Shown: positions 25,711-34,543, counted from the first letter of the stretch. The stretch: DNA of 64,000 bases from Phaeobacter gallaeciensis DSM 26640 (GCF_000511385.1 NC_023137.1:3355001-3419000); one strand, 5' to 3'. Translations and numbers: made by a program. Notes: generated by a model not told the origin, from the sequence alone.

Positions 25711-25745
25711 TGTTTCGCACGCGAAACATTTAGTCCGATCCGGAC
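25711..25745. repeat. Two adjacent inverted repeats upstream of the phosphatase gene
   Basis: TGTTTCG-CACG-CGAAACA (25711-25728) and GTCCG-ATC-CGGAC (25733-25745) lie next to each other within the 312-nt gap 25547-25858, which otherwise shows no ORF. They could be operators or an RNA structure. No T tract follows. Confidence 0.4.
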
Positions 25746-25858
25746 CTAAAAGCCAGGTCATGCGCCTGCTCTGCCCGATTGGATCCAAAATCACGAACTG
25801 ACCCTTTCCACCGTTGCAAAGCTTGCATAAGACTTGCGCGGACGCAAAGGAACACGCC

Positions 25859-26509
25859 ATGACCCACATCACGCTGATCCGCCACGGACAGGCCAACACC
25901 GGCGCCCGCGATGAGGCGAGCTATGACCGGCTAAGCGATTTGGGCCATCAGCAGGCACGCTGGTTGGGCGCGCATCTGCGCGACACCCGTGCGCATTACA
26001 CCCGCGTCTATTGCGGCACTCTGACCCGTCACATCGAAACGGCTGCCGGGATGGGGCTGGAGGATGTGGTGCAGGATCCCCGCCTGAACGAGATGGAGTA
26101 TTTCAACCTCGCTGAGGCGATGCAGGACCAGCACGGTCTGGATATTCCCACCGAGCGTGAGGGGTTTGTCGATCACATGCCCAAAGTCTTTGCCGCCTGG
26201 GCTGCAGATGACATCGCAAACCCGCCCGAAAGCTGGCGCGACTTTGAAACCCGCACCAGATCGGCCCTGACAGAAATCGCGGCGGGAGACGGCCCGGCCT
26301 TGGTGGTCACATCGGGCGGGTTGATCGCGATGGCGATGAGGCAAGCGATGGGGCTTGATACAACCGGAACTGCGCGGATCGCACTGGCGATCATGAACAG
26401 TTCCCTGCACCGACTGCACCCAATCGGCGGTCAACTGAGCCCGGTTTTATTCAATGCGGTACCGCATCTTGAACATCCGGAACGGCACTACGCGCAAACG
26501 CATCTCTAG
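25859..26509 (+). CDS. Histidine phosphatase family protein
   Basis: A 216-residue enzyme of the phosphoglycerate-mutase-like superfamily. The catalytic phospho-histidine motif LIRHGQAN is at residues 5-12. A second arginine lies in the YCGTLTRHIETA segment, an acid in DPRLNEMEYFNLAE, and the second histidine region is recast as VVTSGGLIAMAMRQA near 155-170, where many homologues have 'SHGG'. The His is replaced by a Ser in TSGG, a known variation in some members. The substrate is unknown. I started at ATG 25859 because AAAGGA precedes it; the longer frame from 25814 has no conserved sequence. Confidence 0.87.
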   Translation: MTHITLIRHGQANTGARDEASYDRLSDLGHQQARWLGAHLRDTRAHYTRVYCGTLTRHIETAAGMGLEDVVQDPRLNEMEYFNLAEAMQDQHGLDIPTEREGFVDHMPKVFAAWAADDIANPPESWRDFETRTRSALTEIAAGDGPALVVTSGGLIAMAMRQAMGLDTTGTARIALAIMNSSLHRLHPIGGQLSPVLFNAVPHLEHPERHYAQTHL

Positions 26510-26557
26510 GCTCAGCAGGGAGTACTGAGAACGCATGATCTGAGGGAGGACAGACTG

Positions 26558-27172
26558 ATGCAGCTATATTACGCACCCAAGACGATTTCGGTGGCCGTGG
26601 CCATTGCGCTGGAAGAGGCCGGACTGGACTATGAACCCATTCGCATCGACTTTGCTGCCAAGGAGCAACTTGGCGACGCCTACGCCCAGATCAACCCCAA
26701 GGGCCGCGTGCCAGCATTGGTCGTCGATGGCGGTATTCTGACCGAGACCGGCGCGCTGCTGGAATATGTAGCCGACGTGGCCCCGGACGCTGGCCTGCGC
26801 CCCAAGGATCCCGTGCTGCTGGCACGCATGCGCGAGGTGATGTTCTATCTCGCATCAACCATGCATGTGAACCACGCCCACAAGCTGCGCGGCAGCCGCT
26901 GGGCCACGGAGCGCAGCAGCTGGAAAGATATGCAGAAGATGGTGCCCCAGACCATGGCGGCTTCCTGCGACTATATCTGCCAGTCTGGCCTGCGCGGCCC
27001 CTTGGTGCTGGGTGACACGCTCAGTCTCGCCGATTGCTATCTCTATGTGGTGTGCAGCTGGCTGGAAGGCGACGGGGTCAATGTCGCGAACTACCCCAAA
27101 ATTCAGAAATTCATGGCGACCATGGATCAGCGCGAGTCCATTCGCGCCGTGACCGCCAAGGGCATGCTGTAA
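26558..27172 (+). CDS. Glutathione S-transferase family protein
   Basis: A 204-residue soluble protein of GST type. The thioredoxin-like N-terminal domain (about 1-78) contains INPKGRVPALVVDGG and the glutathione-contacting LTETGALLEYV. An all-helical C-terminal domain follows, with LVLGDTLSLADCYLYVVCSWL as the conserved N-capping box region. The usual catalytic Tyr/Ser/Cys position near residue 10 reads APKTISVAV, with Thr9 or Ser11 as candidate. It starts a tight cluster: the lysine-ketoglutarate reductase gene begins 10 nt after its stop, after the ribosome site AAAGGACAAG. A role in lysine breakdown is unlikely biochemically but cotranscription is probable. Confidence 0.9.
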   Translation: MQLYYAPKTISVAVAIALEEAGLDYEPIRIDFAAKEQLGDAYAQINPKGRVPALVVDGGILTETGALLEYVADVAPDAGLRPKDPVLLARMREVMFYLASTMHVNHAHKLRGSRWATERSSWKDMQKMVPQTMAASCDYICQSGLRGPLVLGDTLSLADCYLYVVCSWLEGDGVNVANYPKIQKFMATMDQRESIRAVTAKGML

Positions 27173-27182
27173 AGGACAAGAC

Positions 27183-28235
27183 ATGACACATCTATGGGTA
27201 CGGGCCGAGCAGCGCCCCAACGAAGAGCGGGTCGGCCTGACCCCCGAAGGCGCCAAGGCGCTCTTGGGCGCAGGCATCAAGGTCACGGTTGAGGAAAGCT
27301 CAGTCCGGGCGATCCCCTTGCAGGGGTATATCGATGCAGGGTGCGATATCGCAGCAGAGAACGCTTGGCCGGACGCCCCAAAGGATGCCATCATCTTTGG
27401 CCTCAAGGAACTGCCAGAGGACGGTACCCCGCTGCCGCATCGCCACATCATGTTCGGCCATGCCTTCAAGGGCCAGCATTCCGGCAAGGCACTGCTGGAG
27501 CGGTTCAAGGCCGGTGGCGGCACGCTCTATGATCTGGAATATCTGGTGGATGACACCGGCCGCCGGGTTGCCGCCTTCGGCTATTGGGCCGGCTATGCAG
27601 GAGCCGCCGTCACCCTAAAAACCTGGGCCGCACAACAGCGGGGCGAGATCTGCGGGCCAGTGGGTGTCTACTCCGGCAAGGACGCGCTTTTGGCCGAACT
27701 CGGCGCCGAGCTGGACGCGCTCGCAACAGCCCGTCCCAGCGCTATGGTCATTGGCGCTCTGGGGCGCGTCGGGACTGGAGCGGCGGATCTCTGCGAGGCG
27801 ATGGGAGTCACCGTCACCAAATGGGATATGGCCGAAACCGCCAGCGGCGGTCCCTTCCCCCAGATCCTGGCCCACGGCCTGTTTTTCAACTGCATCTTTG
27901 CCCGTCCCGGCACCCCGGTGTTCGTCCCGCGTGAGGCATTGGAGCAGGATCGCCAGCTGACCGCCATCGGGGATGTCGCCTGCGACCCCGACAGCGACTA
28001 CAATCCGGTGCCGGTCTATACCGAAGCCACCACCTGGGAGGCCCCCGCCCTGCGCGTGGCCGAGACCCCGGTGCTCGACGTGATGGCCATAGACAATCTG
28101 CCATCCATGCTGCCGATCGAAAGCTCACAAGACTACGCAGCACAGCTCCTGTCCTCCCTGCTGACCCTCACCGATCTGCACACCGGCGTCTGGGGGCGGG
28201 CGGAAACCACCTTCAAGGATCATCTTCCGGGCTGA
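27183..28235 (+). CDS. Saccharopine dehydrogenase, lysine-forming type (lysine-ketoglutarate reductase)
   Basis: A 350-residue NAD(P)-dependent enzyme of the LYS1/alanine-dehydrogenase-like fold. The N-terminal AlaDH/PNT-type domain opens WVRAEQRPNEERVGLTPEGA, with the conserved Arg/Glu pairs of the family. FGHAFKGQ near 98-105 and the AFGYWAGYAGAA segment near 140-150 are strong LYS1 marks. The Rossmann turn is at ALGRVGTGA. It interconverts lysine plus 2-oxoglutarate with saccharopine. With the next gene it makes a complete saccharopine route. In bacteria this pair is mostly catabolic, converting lysine to aminoadipate semialdehyde, and is known from Roseobacter-group organisms. Confidence 0.9.
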   Translation: MTHLWVRAEQRPNEERVGLTPEGAKALLGAGIKVTVEESSVRAIPLQGYIDAGCDIAAENAWPDAPKDAIIFGLKELPEDGTPLPHRHIMFGHAFKGQHSGKALLERFKAGGGTLYDLEYLVDDTGRRVAAFGYWAGYAGAAVTLKTWAAQQRGEICGPVGVYSGKDALLAELGAELDALATARPSAMVIGALGRVGTGAADLCEAMGVTVTKWDMAETASGGPFPQILAHGLFFNCIFARPGTPVFVPREALEQDRQLTAIGDVACDPDSDYNPVPVYTEATTWEAPALRVAETPVLDVMAIDNLPSMLPIESSQDYAAQLLSSLLTLTDLHTGVWGRAETTFKDHLPG

Positions 28236-28268
28236 CAGCCGACGGAACCAACAACGGAGACTGAGAAA

Positions 28269-29411
28269 ATGACAATCCATTGGTGCGGCACCGGCCTGTC
28301 CGCAATTCCCGGCCTGCGCCGCCTGCTTGAGGCCGGTCATGATGTCGCGGTCTGGAACCGCACACCGGACAAGGCGCGCGAGGCGATTGGCGATCTGACC
28401 AGCAACATCCGCAGCTTCAGTCTGGCCAACCTTGGCCAGATGCTGAGCCCTAAGGACGTCATCGTGTCGATGCTGCCCGGCGACTGGCATGTGCCTCTGG
28501 CGGAGCTGGCGATTGAGCATGGCGCGCATTTCGTGTCCTCCTCCTACATTGCGCCGGACATGCGTGCCCTGGACCAAAAGGCCAAGGATGCAGGCGTCTG
28601 CCTGATCAATGAGGTCGGTCTCGATCCCGGTATCGATCACCTGATGGCCCACGCGCTGGTGGCGGACTATAAGGCCTCGGACGCCTTCGATGCGGCAAAT
28701 GAAATCAGCTTCATCTCCTACTGCGGTGGCATCCCCAAGACACCGAACCCGTTCCGCTACAAGTTCAGCTGGTCGCCGCTCGGCGTGCTGAAGGCGCTGC
28801 GCTCTCCATCCAAATCGATCCGCGATTTCAAAGCACTGGATGTCGCGCGCCCTTGGGATGCGATCTCATCTTATGCAGCACCGCTGCCCACACCGGAGAG
28901 TTTTGAGGTCTACCCAAACCGCGACTCCCTCCCCTTCATGGCGCAGTATGAATTCGGTGACGACTGGAATGTGAAGGACTTCGTCCGCGGCACCCTGCGC
29001 CTCAATGGCTGGGCTGAAGCCTGGGCAGATGTGTTCAAGGAGGTCGAAACCCTGGAAGGCGCCGAAGGGGATGCCCGGCTCAAAGACATGTCGGATCAAT
29101 TCTGGACCGAAAACGCCTATGCCGAAGGTGAGGCAGACCGCGTCGTGCTTTGCGTCGGCCTCAAGGCTGAAAGAGACGGCTCTGAAGTCTGGCACAAAAC
29201 CTACGTCATGGATGCATGGGGGGATGAACGCGGCACCGCGATGGCGCGTCTGGTGTCTTATCCCGTGTCTTTCGCCATTGAGGCAGCCATGAACAGCAAA
29301 ATCACGCCCGGCGTCAGCGCCGCCCCCAGCGATCCTGCATTGGTGGATCAATGGATGGCCAAGATCGGTGAACTGGCGCAGCATCTTGAGGTTGTCGACA
29401 ACAAGGCCTGA
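28269..29411 (+). CDS. Saccharopine dehydrogenase, glutamate-forming type (LYS9-like)
   Basis: A 380-residue enzyme of the saccharopine dehydrogenase/homospermidine synthase superfamily. The N-terminal Rossmann region begins IHWCGTGLSAIPGLRRLLEAGHDV, a somewhat unusual dinucleotide loop. Conserved landmarks are SMLPGDWHVPLAELAIEHGAHFVSSSYIAPDM and NEVGLDPGIDHLMA, the latter very typical of the family, and SFISYCGGIPKTPNPFRYKFSWSPLGVL. It would oxidise saccharopine to glutamate and 2-aminoadipate 6-semialdehyde. It follows the lysine-forming enzyme by 33 nt and ends at a strong hairpin, closing the operon. Confidence 0.93.
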   Translation: MTIHWCGTGLSAIPGLRRLLEAGHDVAVWNRTPDKAREAIGDLTSNIRSFSLANLGQMLSPKDVIVSMLPGDWHVPLAELAIEHGAHFVSSSYIAPDMRALDQKAKDAGVCLINEVGLDPGIDHLMAHALVADYKASDAFDAANEISFISYCGGIPKTPNPFRYKFSWSPLGVLKALRSPSKSIRDFKALDVARPWDAISSYAAPLPTPESFEVYPNRDSLPFMAQYEFGDDWNVKDFVRGTLRLNGWAEAWADVFKEVETLEGAEGDARLKDMSDQFWTENAYAEGEADRVVLCVGLKAERDGSEVWHKTYVMDAWGDERGTAMARLVSYPVSFAIEAAMNSKITPGVSAAPSDPALVDQWMAKIGELAQHLEVVDNKA

Positions 29412-29457
29412 GGCATCCCGCTGTTAGAGGCAGCACCCCGGCAGACAGACAAATCAT

Positions 29458-29482
29458 ACGGGCGCCGGTTTCCGGCGCCCGT
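29458..29482 (+). terminator. Hairpin after the saccharopine operon
   Basis: An 11-bp perfect stem ACGGGCGCCGG (29458-29468) / CCGGCGCCCGT (29472-29482) with a TTT loop. There is no T tract, so it may act with Rho or as a 3'-protecting stem. Confidence 0.6.
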
Positions 29483-29559
29483 CTGCATCAGGCCTCACAG
29501 ATCGGAGGCAAGCTGAACGGGTCAGCCGACTGTGTTAGACATCTTTGCTAGCGATCCAG

Positions 29560-29883
29560 CTAGCGCCCGATGACATCCTCTTCAACGCCCTGCACATCAA
29601 TCCCCAACGCATCCAACCCGGCCTCCAGATTGTCCGCCAGATGCGGCGTGCCGATCAGATAATCGGCGGTTGGGGTGGTCGCCTCCTGCCGGGCCGTGGC
29701 GATGGCCTCTTCCAGATCACCGGCCTCGAAACTGTCGCGACCGATCCACATGATCGCCACCAACTCGGCCTGTTCATCTTCGCTCATCCGGTCAATAAAC
29801 GCCCTGAGTTCACCTTCGGCACGGATCAATTCGCGGGCCATCAGGGCCACCTGTGCCACCTTGCGGGTACTGATCTCAAGCAT
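29560..29883 (-). CDS. DUF3775 family protein
   Basis: A 107-residue soluble acidic protein that I assign to DUF3775. It is largely helical: LEISTRKVAQVALMARELIRAEGELRAFIDR is a long first helix and EQAELVAIMWIGRDSFEAGDLEEAIATARQEA a second region, with a final TADYLIGTPHLADNLEAGLDALG. Function unknown. I set the start at ATG 29883 because GGAGGAC sits upstream, whereas the longer frame adds a Cys-rich, non-conserved 26 residues. It stands alone between the convergent saccharopine operon and the cyclase gene. Confidence 0.85.
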   Translation of the reverse strand: MLEISTRKVAQVALMARELIRAEGELRAFIDRMSEDEQAELVAIMWIGRDSFEAGDLEEAIATARQEATTPTADYLIGTPHLADNLEAGLDALGIDVQGVEEDVIGR

Positions 29884-29982
29884 GGCGATTGTCCTCCGTT
29901 GTTCGCGCTTGCAACGGGGATCTAAACCACATGCGCAGCCACCGTCCTTGATCTGAGGCAAAGACCGCAGCAGAGGCCCCGA

Positions 29983-31284
29983 TCAGCCATCTCTGCCGTA
30001 GATCTCAATCACCTTGCTGCGTCCGCGCAGGGTGACCGGCGGCAGGGCCACCCAGCGTTGGCGGGCGGGTTCGACTCCTGCCACCGTCAATGTAGCGGCG
30101 GAGGCAATGATGATTTGCGGCACTGTCTTGCTGTGTTGCTCCAGCCTTGACGCCGTGTTCACCGCATCTCCAAAGACCGAATACTCCAACCGCGCCGCAT
30201 TACCCACAACGCCGGAAAACACCTCGCCGGCATGGACGCCGATGCCGATCTCAACCACCGGCTCCCCGGCTGCAACCCGTCGGTCCGACCAGCGGTGAAC
30301 CGCCTCGCAGAGCGTCGCAGCGCAGGCCAATGCCCGGGCGGCACCATTGGGGCCACCCATTGCGACCGGTGCATCATCAAACAGCAGCATCGCGGCATCG
30401 CCCATGTATTTGTCAATCATGCCGTCATGACGCGCCGCGCTGTCTTCAACCTCGTTACGAAAAGCTGTGATGAAATCTCCGACTTCCTGCGGGTCACGGG
30501 TTTCCGACCATTGGGTGAAGCCACGAATATCGACAAACATCACCGCCATCGGCTGCCGCTGACCTTGCTGTAGCGCCGACAGCCCACCATCTGCCAGTTG
30601 ATCGGCCACCTGCGCCGGCAGATAGCGGGTCAGATTGGCGCGTGCATCAGCCGCCTCCAACTCGCGGTAGAACAGCCGCCGCATGCGCGCCGCCGCCAGC
30701 ACCATGACCAGACCGGCGAGGAGGATCATCGTCAGCTTCATCACATTGGCCGGAGTGTCCAAAACGCTATGCAAAATGCCAAGCTGCCCGGCATCAAGCC
30801 GATCGTCTGGCCAGAATATCAATGCGCCCAACCCTCCGCTAAGCAGCACAGTTGTATAAAGCTGCAGGCGCGGGTCCATCCGCATCACGCCATAGGCCAG
30901 CACCAGCGGCACCAGCCAGGCCGGCGGCAACAGCAACGCCACCCCGCCAGGATAACTGCTGTTTTCAAGGCTGAACCACACATTGAAGAGGAGAAACCCG
31001 CAATCAGCCGTCACGCTGAACCACGACATCCAGGGCCGGAACCATCCGATCGTGGTTGCGGCAAAAGTCACCACGCCCAGGATCAGATAGGCAAACATCG
31101 TCAGAACGGCGAACAACAGCTGGCGATGCAGAAATGGGGCCAATGTGCTGAAATCCAACCCGGCCACGGTGACCGCGAACACGGCAAACAAGCCCAATGT
31201 CACCCCGATCCTGAGGACCGAAACCAACCGCTCTGCCGCGATTGAGGCATTGGTCAGCAGGGGCGCGATTGTGGTCTGCTGCAT
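29983..31284 (-). CDS. Membrane-anchored class III adenylate/guanylate cyclase
   Basis: A 433-residue protein. The N-terminal half holds about six membrane helices (residues 20-215). The C-terminal half is a class III nucleotide cyclase domain from about 238. The first metal-binding Asp lies in MFVDIRGFTQWS and the second in KYMGDAAMLLFDD. The late catalytic region reads SVFGDAVNTASRLEQ, which supplies the Asn and Arg. It most likely makes cAMP. Its ATG overlaps the rmuC stop codon (TGATG), making it the third gene of a mutL-rmuC-cyclase operon. Coupling of a cyclase to repair genes is noteworthy. What signal its membrane part senses is unknown. Confidence 0.92.
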   Translation of the reverse strand: MQQTTIAPLLTNASIAAERLVSVLRIGVTLGLFAVFAVTVAGLDFSTLAPFLHRQLLFAVLTMFAYLILGVVTFAATTIGWFRPWMSWFSVTADCGFLLFNVWFSLENSSYPGGVALLLPPAWLVPLVLAYGVMRMDPRLQLYTTVLLSGGLGALIFWPDDRLDAGQLGILHSVLDTPANVMKLTMILLAGLVMVLAAARMRRLFYRELEAADARANLTRYLPAQVADQLADGGLSALQQGQRQPMAVMFVDIRGFTQWSETRDPQEVGDFITAFRNEVEDSAARHDGMIDKYMGDAAMLLFDDAPVAMGGPNGAARALACAATLCEAVHRWSDRRVAAGEPVVEIGIGVHAGEVFSGVVGNAARLEYSVFGDAVNTASRLEQHSKTVPQIIIASAATLTVAGVEPARQRWVALPPVTLRGRSKVIEIYGRDG

Positions 31285-32513
31285 CAGCTCTCCGGCCGCC
31301 CCAGCGGAACGACGTTGGCTGGATCACCGGGCTCGCCGATCCCTGCCGACGGTCCCGCGATTTCCTCAAAATCGAAATTGTCCAGCCGCTGCGCGCGACG
31401 GCCCGCCTTGTCGGCGCTGATCTTGATCTCTGCAACATCCTTGGCCGCCATGCCGAAATGCCGGTCCAGATTGCCGACCCGGTCGCCCAGGCGCTCCACA
31501 TCCTTGTGCAAATGTCCCAACTCGCTGCGGATTGCCCCGGCCTGTTCCCGCATCCGCGCATCTTTCAGAATGGCACGCATCGTATTCAGCGTCGCCATGC
31601 AGGTTGTCGGAGAGACGATCCAGACCTTTGCGGAGAAGCCCTCCCGTACAATATCAGAGAAATTGGCATGCAGCTCAGCATAGACCGCCTCGGACGGGAG
31701 GAACATCAGCGCGCCATCTGCGGTCTCGCCGTCCAGAATATATTTCTCCGAAATGGCGCGAATGTGGGCACGCAACGCGGCCTTCAGCTGGCGCGCCGCA
31801 CTGGCGCGCTCCTCCTGTGTTTCCGCATTGCGCAGTGCCTCATAAGGTTCCAGCGGGAACTTGCTGTCGATCACAATCGGGCCGGGTGGATTGGGCAGGT
31901 GGATCAGACAATCGGCGCGCTTGCCATTGCTCAGCGTATGTTGAAACGCATAGCTGTCAGCGGGCAGCGCCTTGGAGACGATATCATTGAGCTGGATCTC
32001 ACCAAACGCGCCACGCGTCTGCTTGTTTGCCAGAATATCCTGAAGCCCCAGAACATCCCCGGACAGTTTGGTGATATTGTCCTGCGCCTTGTCGATCACC
32101 GCCAGCCGCTCCTGTAGCTGAGTGAGCGAGGTCACCGTGCGCTTGGTGGATCCATGTAGGCTCTCCTGCAGGCGTTCCTGCATATCCGCGAGCGCCCGCG
32201 CCTGTCGCAAAGCGTTATCTGACAGACGATCATTGACCTGTTGCTGCACTGCGCTGAGCCGGGTCTCCACCGTCTGGATCATCTGAACCTGCGCATTGGC
32301 CTGCGCGTCCGAGACATGTTGCACGCCGCCGCGCAGCTGCTGAACGCTTTGCCCCAGATGGGCCATCTGTTGCGCAATCGGCGCAATACTCTGCGCTGCA
32401 CGGGCATTGGCGCGCAGCAGCATCACCAGAACTAGCAGCACCAGCCCCCCAAGCCCCAGCAGTGCGAGAGTCTGCGGGTCTGCGGTCTCAAGAAAACGCA
32501 GGATCTGCTCCAT
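31284..32513 (-). CDS. rmuC: DNA recombination protein RmuC
   Basis: A 409-residue protein with an N-terminal membrane helix (about 18-34), a long coiled coil (about 40-155) and a conserved RmuC domain with a PD-(D/E)XK-like nuclease fold (LGLQDILANKQTRGAFGEIQL, then IVIDSKFPLEPYEALR and MFLPSEAVYAELH). RmuC limits sequence inversions between short repeats in E. coli; biochemistry remains unsettled. ATG 32513 shares its A with the mutL stop (TGATG). An upstream TTG at 32516 is also in frame. It is translationally coupled to both neighbours. Confidence 0.95.
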   Translation of the reverse strand: MEQILRFLETADPQTLALLGLGGLVLLVLVMLLRANARAAQSIAPIAQQMAHLGQSVQQLRGGVQHVSDAQANAQVQMIQTVETRLSAVQQQVNDRLSDNALRQARALADMQERLQESLHGSTKRTVTSLTQLQERLAVIDKAQDNITKLSGDVLGLQDILANKQTRGAFGEIQLNDIVSKALPADSYAFQHTLSNGKRADCLIHLPNPPGPIVIDSKFPLEPYEALRNAETQEERASAARQLKAALRAHIRAISEKYILDGETADGALMFLPSEAVYAELHANFSDIVREGFSAKVWIVSPTTCMATLNTMRAILKDARMREQAGAIRSELGHLHKDVERLGDRVGNLDRHFGMAAKDVAEIKISADKAGRRAQRLDNFDFEEIAGPSAGIGEPGDPANVVPLGRPES

Positions 32514-34465
32514 CAACTGCGTCCAAACAGGCGTTCAATGTCGGCCAGTTTCAGCTCAACATAGGTGGGGCGGCCATGGTTGCACTGGCCCGAATGCGGT
32601 GTGGCTTCCATTTCGCGCAGTAGGGCGTTCATTTCCTCGCCCCTCATCCAGCGACCCGAGCGGATGGAGCCATGACAAGCAACGCGGCTGAGGATGGCTT
32701 CGATCTTGGCCTGAACCAGCTGGCTTTCGCCCTGATCATCCAGCTCATCCAGAATATCGCGCACCATGGCCTCGGCATTCACAGTCCCCAGGATGGCCGG
32801 TGTTTCCCGCACGGCAATGGCGCCACCGCCAAAGGCCTCGATACCCAAACCAAAGCGGCTGAGGTCCTCTGCAACCGCAAGAATACGGGCGCAATCACCT
32901 TCGCTCAGTTCCACAATCTCAGGGATCAGCAGAGCCTGTGCAGCGACGCCCGCCTCTGCCATCTGGCGTTTCAGTTTTTCGTAGACCAGCCGTTCATGGG
33001 CGGCGTGCTGATCGACGATGACCATACCGTCCGCCGTCTGAGCGATAATGTAGTTTTCATGCACCTGCCCGCGTGCGGCACCAAGCGGCAGATGTTCGGC
33101 CCCGGGGGCGGCAGTGTCGGGCTGATCCGACGGCAGACCCGGGGCTATGCCATGTTCAGCGACCCTCGGCGTCTCGGTCACCCGACCGCTATAGGCACTG
33201 GCCAGCTCGGCAAATCCTGGTGCTGGTGGCGCGCCCTGATCATCCGCAAACGACCGCGCGGGCGCCTGCGCCGCGTAAGACAGGTTGCGCGCACCCAAAG
33301 AGGGGCGGTCCATCTGGTAGATCCGTGGCGCACCGTCGCCCCCGGGCTGATTGGCCATCGGTTCCGGGCGCATCGCCCCGAGCGTCGCCCCTGCAACAGT
33401 GGTGGAGGCCCGGTGGCCAGCCTCAGCCAGCCCGTGGCGCAGTGACGATACGATCAACCCCCGCGCAACACCCGGATCCCGGAACCGGACTTCGGATTTC
33501 GCGGGGTGGACGTTGACGTCCACCAGCGTCGGATCACAGTCCAGAAACAACGCCGCCGCCGGGTGGCGATCCCGGCTGAGGAAATCGAAATAGGCCGCCC
33601 TGAGGGCACCGGTCAGCATCTTATCCTTGACCGGTCGCGTGTTCACGAACAGGAATTGGGCCACAGCGGCCCCGCGCGAATAAGTGGGCAAGGCCGCATA
33701 ACCGTATAGTCGGATGCCCTCACGGGTGGCATCTATCTTCAGCGCGTTTTCGGCAAATTCCCGGCCGAGAACCGTCGCCAACCGGCCGTGCAGTGCATCG
33801 AAAAGATCCCCGGTCAGGGGATCGGCGCGGAAGGTTACGCGCCCCTCGCCACCGCCGGACACATCGCGCAGCGTGAACCCCACTGAGGGTTCCGCCATAG
33901 CCAGACGCTTGACCACATCGCCGATAGCTTGGGTTTCGGCCCGGTCGCTGCGCATGAACTTCAACCGGGCTGGGGTGGCGTAGAACAGATCCCGCAGCTC
34001 CACCACCGTACCGGCCCGCAAGGCCGCCGGTTTCACCGGGTCCATCTGTCCCCCGGCCACACGGATCTGGGCGGCGTCCTGATCCTTGGCACGACTGGTG
34101 ATGCTCAGCCGTCCGACCGCACCAAGGGAAGGCAACGCCTCACCGCGAAAGCCAAAGGTATGGATGTTCAGCAGATCCGAGCCGTCGATCTTGGAGGTGG
34201 CGTGACGGGACAGCGCCAGCGGCAGATCCGCAGGCGACATACCGCAACCATCATCGCTCACCCGGATCAGCGTCTTGCCGCCATCCGCGATGTCGATGGT
34301 GATCCGCGCGGCCCCCGCATCAATGGCGTTCTCCACCAATTCCTTCACCGCCGAGGCGGGGCGTTCCACCACCTCGCCTGCCGCGATGCGATTGATGGCG
34401 CTGTCGTCGAGCTGCCGGATAACCGGTTGAGAGATGCCGCTGATTTGGGGGTCTGCTTGTGCCAT
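32513..34465 (-). CDS. mutL: DNA mismatch repair protein MutL with endonuclease motif
   Basis: A 650-residue GHKL ATPase that links MutS to strand removal. N-terminal motifs are complete: INRIAAGEVVERPASAVKELVENAIDAGA in two blocks (motif I), DDGCGM (II), RHATSKI and GFRGEAL (III), and VDVNVHPAKSEVRF. The linker is Ala/Pro-rich (about 340-450). The C-terminal dimerisation domain has DQHAAHERLVYE, which fits the endonuclease signature DQHA-x2-E-x4-E, and CNHGRP near the end, so this MutL should nick DNA itself. That suits an organism without MutH. It is the first gene of the mutL-rmuC-cyclase operon. A hairpin could cover its start codon. Confidence 0.96.
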   Translation of the reverse strand: MAQADPQISGISQPVIRQLDDSAINRIAAGEVVERPASAVKELVENAIDAGAARITIDIADGGKTLIRVSDDGCGMSPADLPLALSRHATSKIDGSDLLNIHTFGFRGEALPSLGAVGRLSITSRAKDQDAAQIRVAGGQMDPVKPAALRAGTVVELRDLFYATPARLKFMRSDRAETQAIGDVVKRLAMAEPSVGFTLRDVSGGGEGRVTFRADPLTGDLFDALHGRLATVLGREFAENALKIDATREGIRLYGYAALPTYSRGAAVAQFLFVNTRPVKDKMLTGALRAAYFDFLSRDRHPAAALFLDCDPTLVDVNVHPAKSEVRFRDPGVARGLIVSSLRHGLAEAGHRASTTVAGATLGAMRPEPMANQPGGDGAPRIYQMDRPSLGARNLSYAAQAPARSFADDQGAPPAPGFAELASAYSGRVTETPRVAEHGIAPGLPSDQPDTAAPGAEHLPLGAARGQVHENYIIAQTADGMVIVDQHAAHERLVYEKLKRQMAEAGVAAQALLIPEIVELSEGDCARILAVAEDLSRFGLGIEAFGGGAIAVRETPAILGTVNAEAMVRDILDELDDQGESQLVQAKIEAILSRVACHGSIRSGRWMRGEEMNALLREMEATPHSGQCNHGRPTYVELKLADIERLFGRS

Positions 34466-34485
34466 GCCGCAATATTTAGCATGGC
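34461..34485 (-). promoter_or_regulatory. Inverted repeat spanning the mutL start codon
   Basis: GCCATGC (34461-34467) and GCATGGC (34479-34485) form a 7-bp stem with an 11-nt loop. On the mutL mRNA the initiating AUG is inside the 3' arm, so folding would hide it. No clear Shine-Dalgarno sits in the loop. Confidence 0.45.
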
Positions 34486-34496
34486 ACTGCGCGATT

Positions 34497-34525
34497 CTTC
34501 CAGCCGCAATCCTCGCGGCTGGAAG
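34497..34525 (-). terminator. Hairpin after sitD
   Basis: CTTCCAGCCGC (34497-34507) and GCGGCTGGAAG (34515-34525) form an 11-bp perfect stem with a 7-nt loop, 18 nt after the end of sitD and 32 nt before mutL. A T tract is lacking, so termination may be partial. Confidence 0.6.
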
Positions 34526-34543
34526 CTGTCAGTGGTACGAAAA

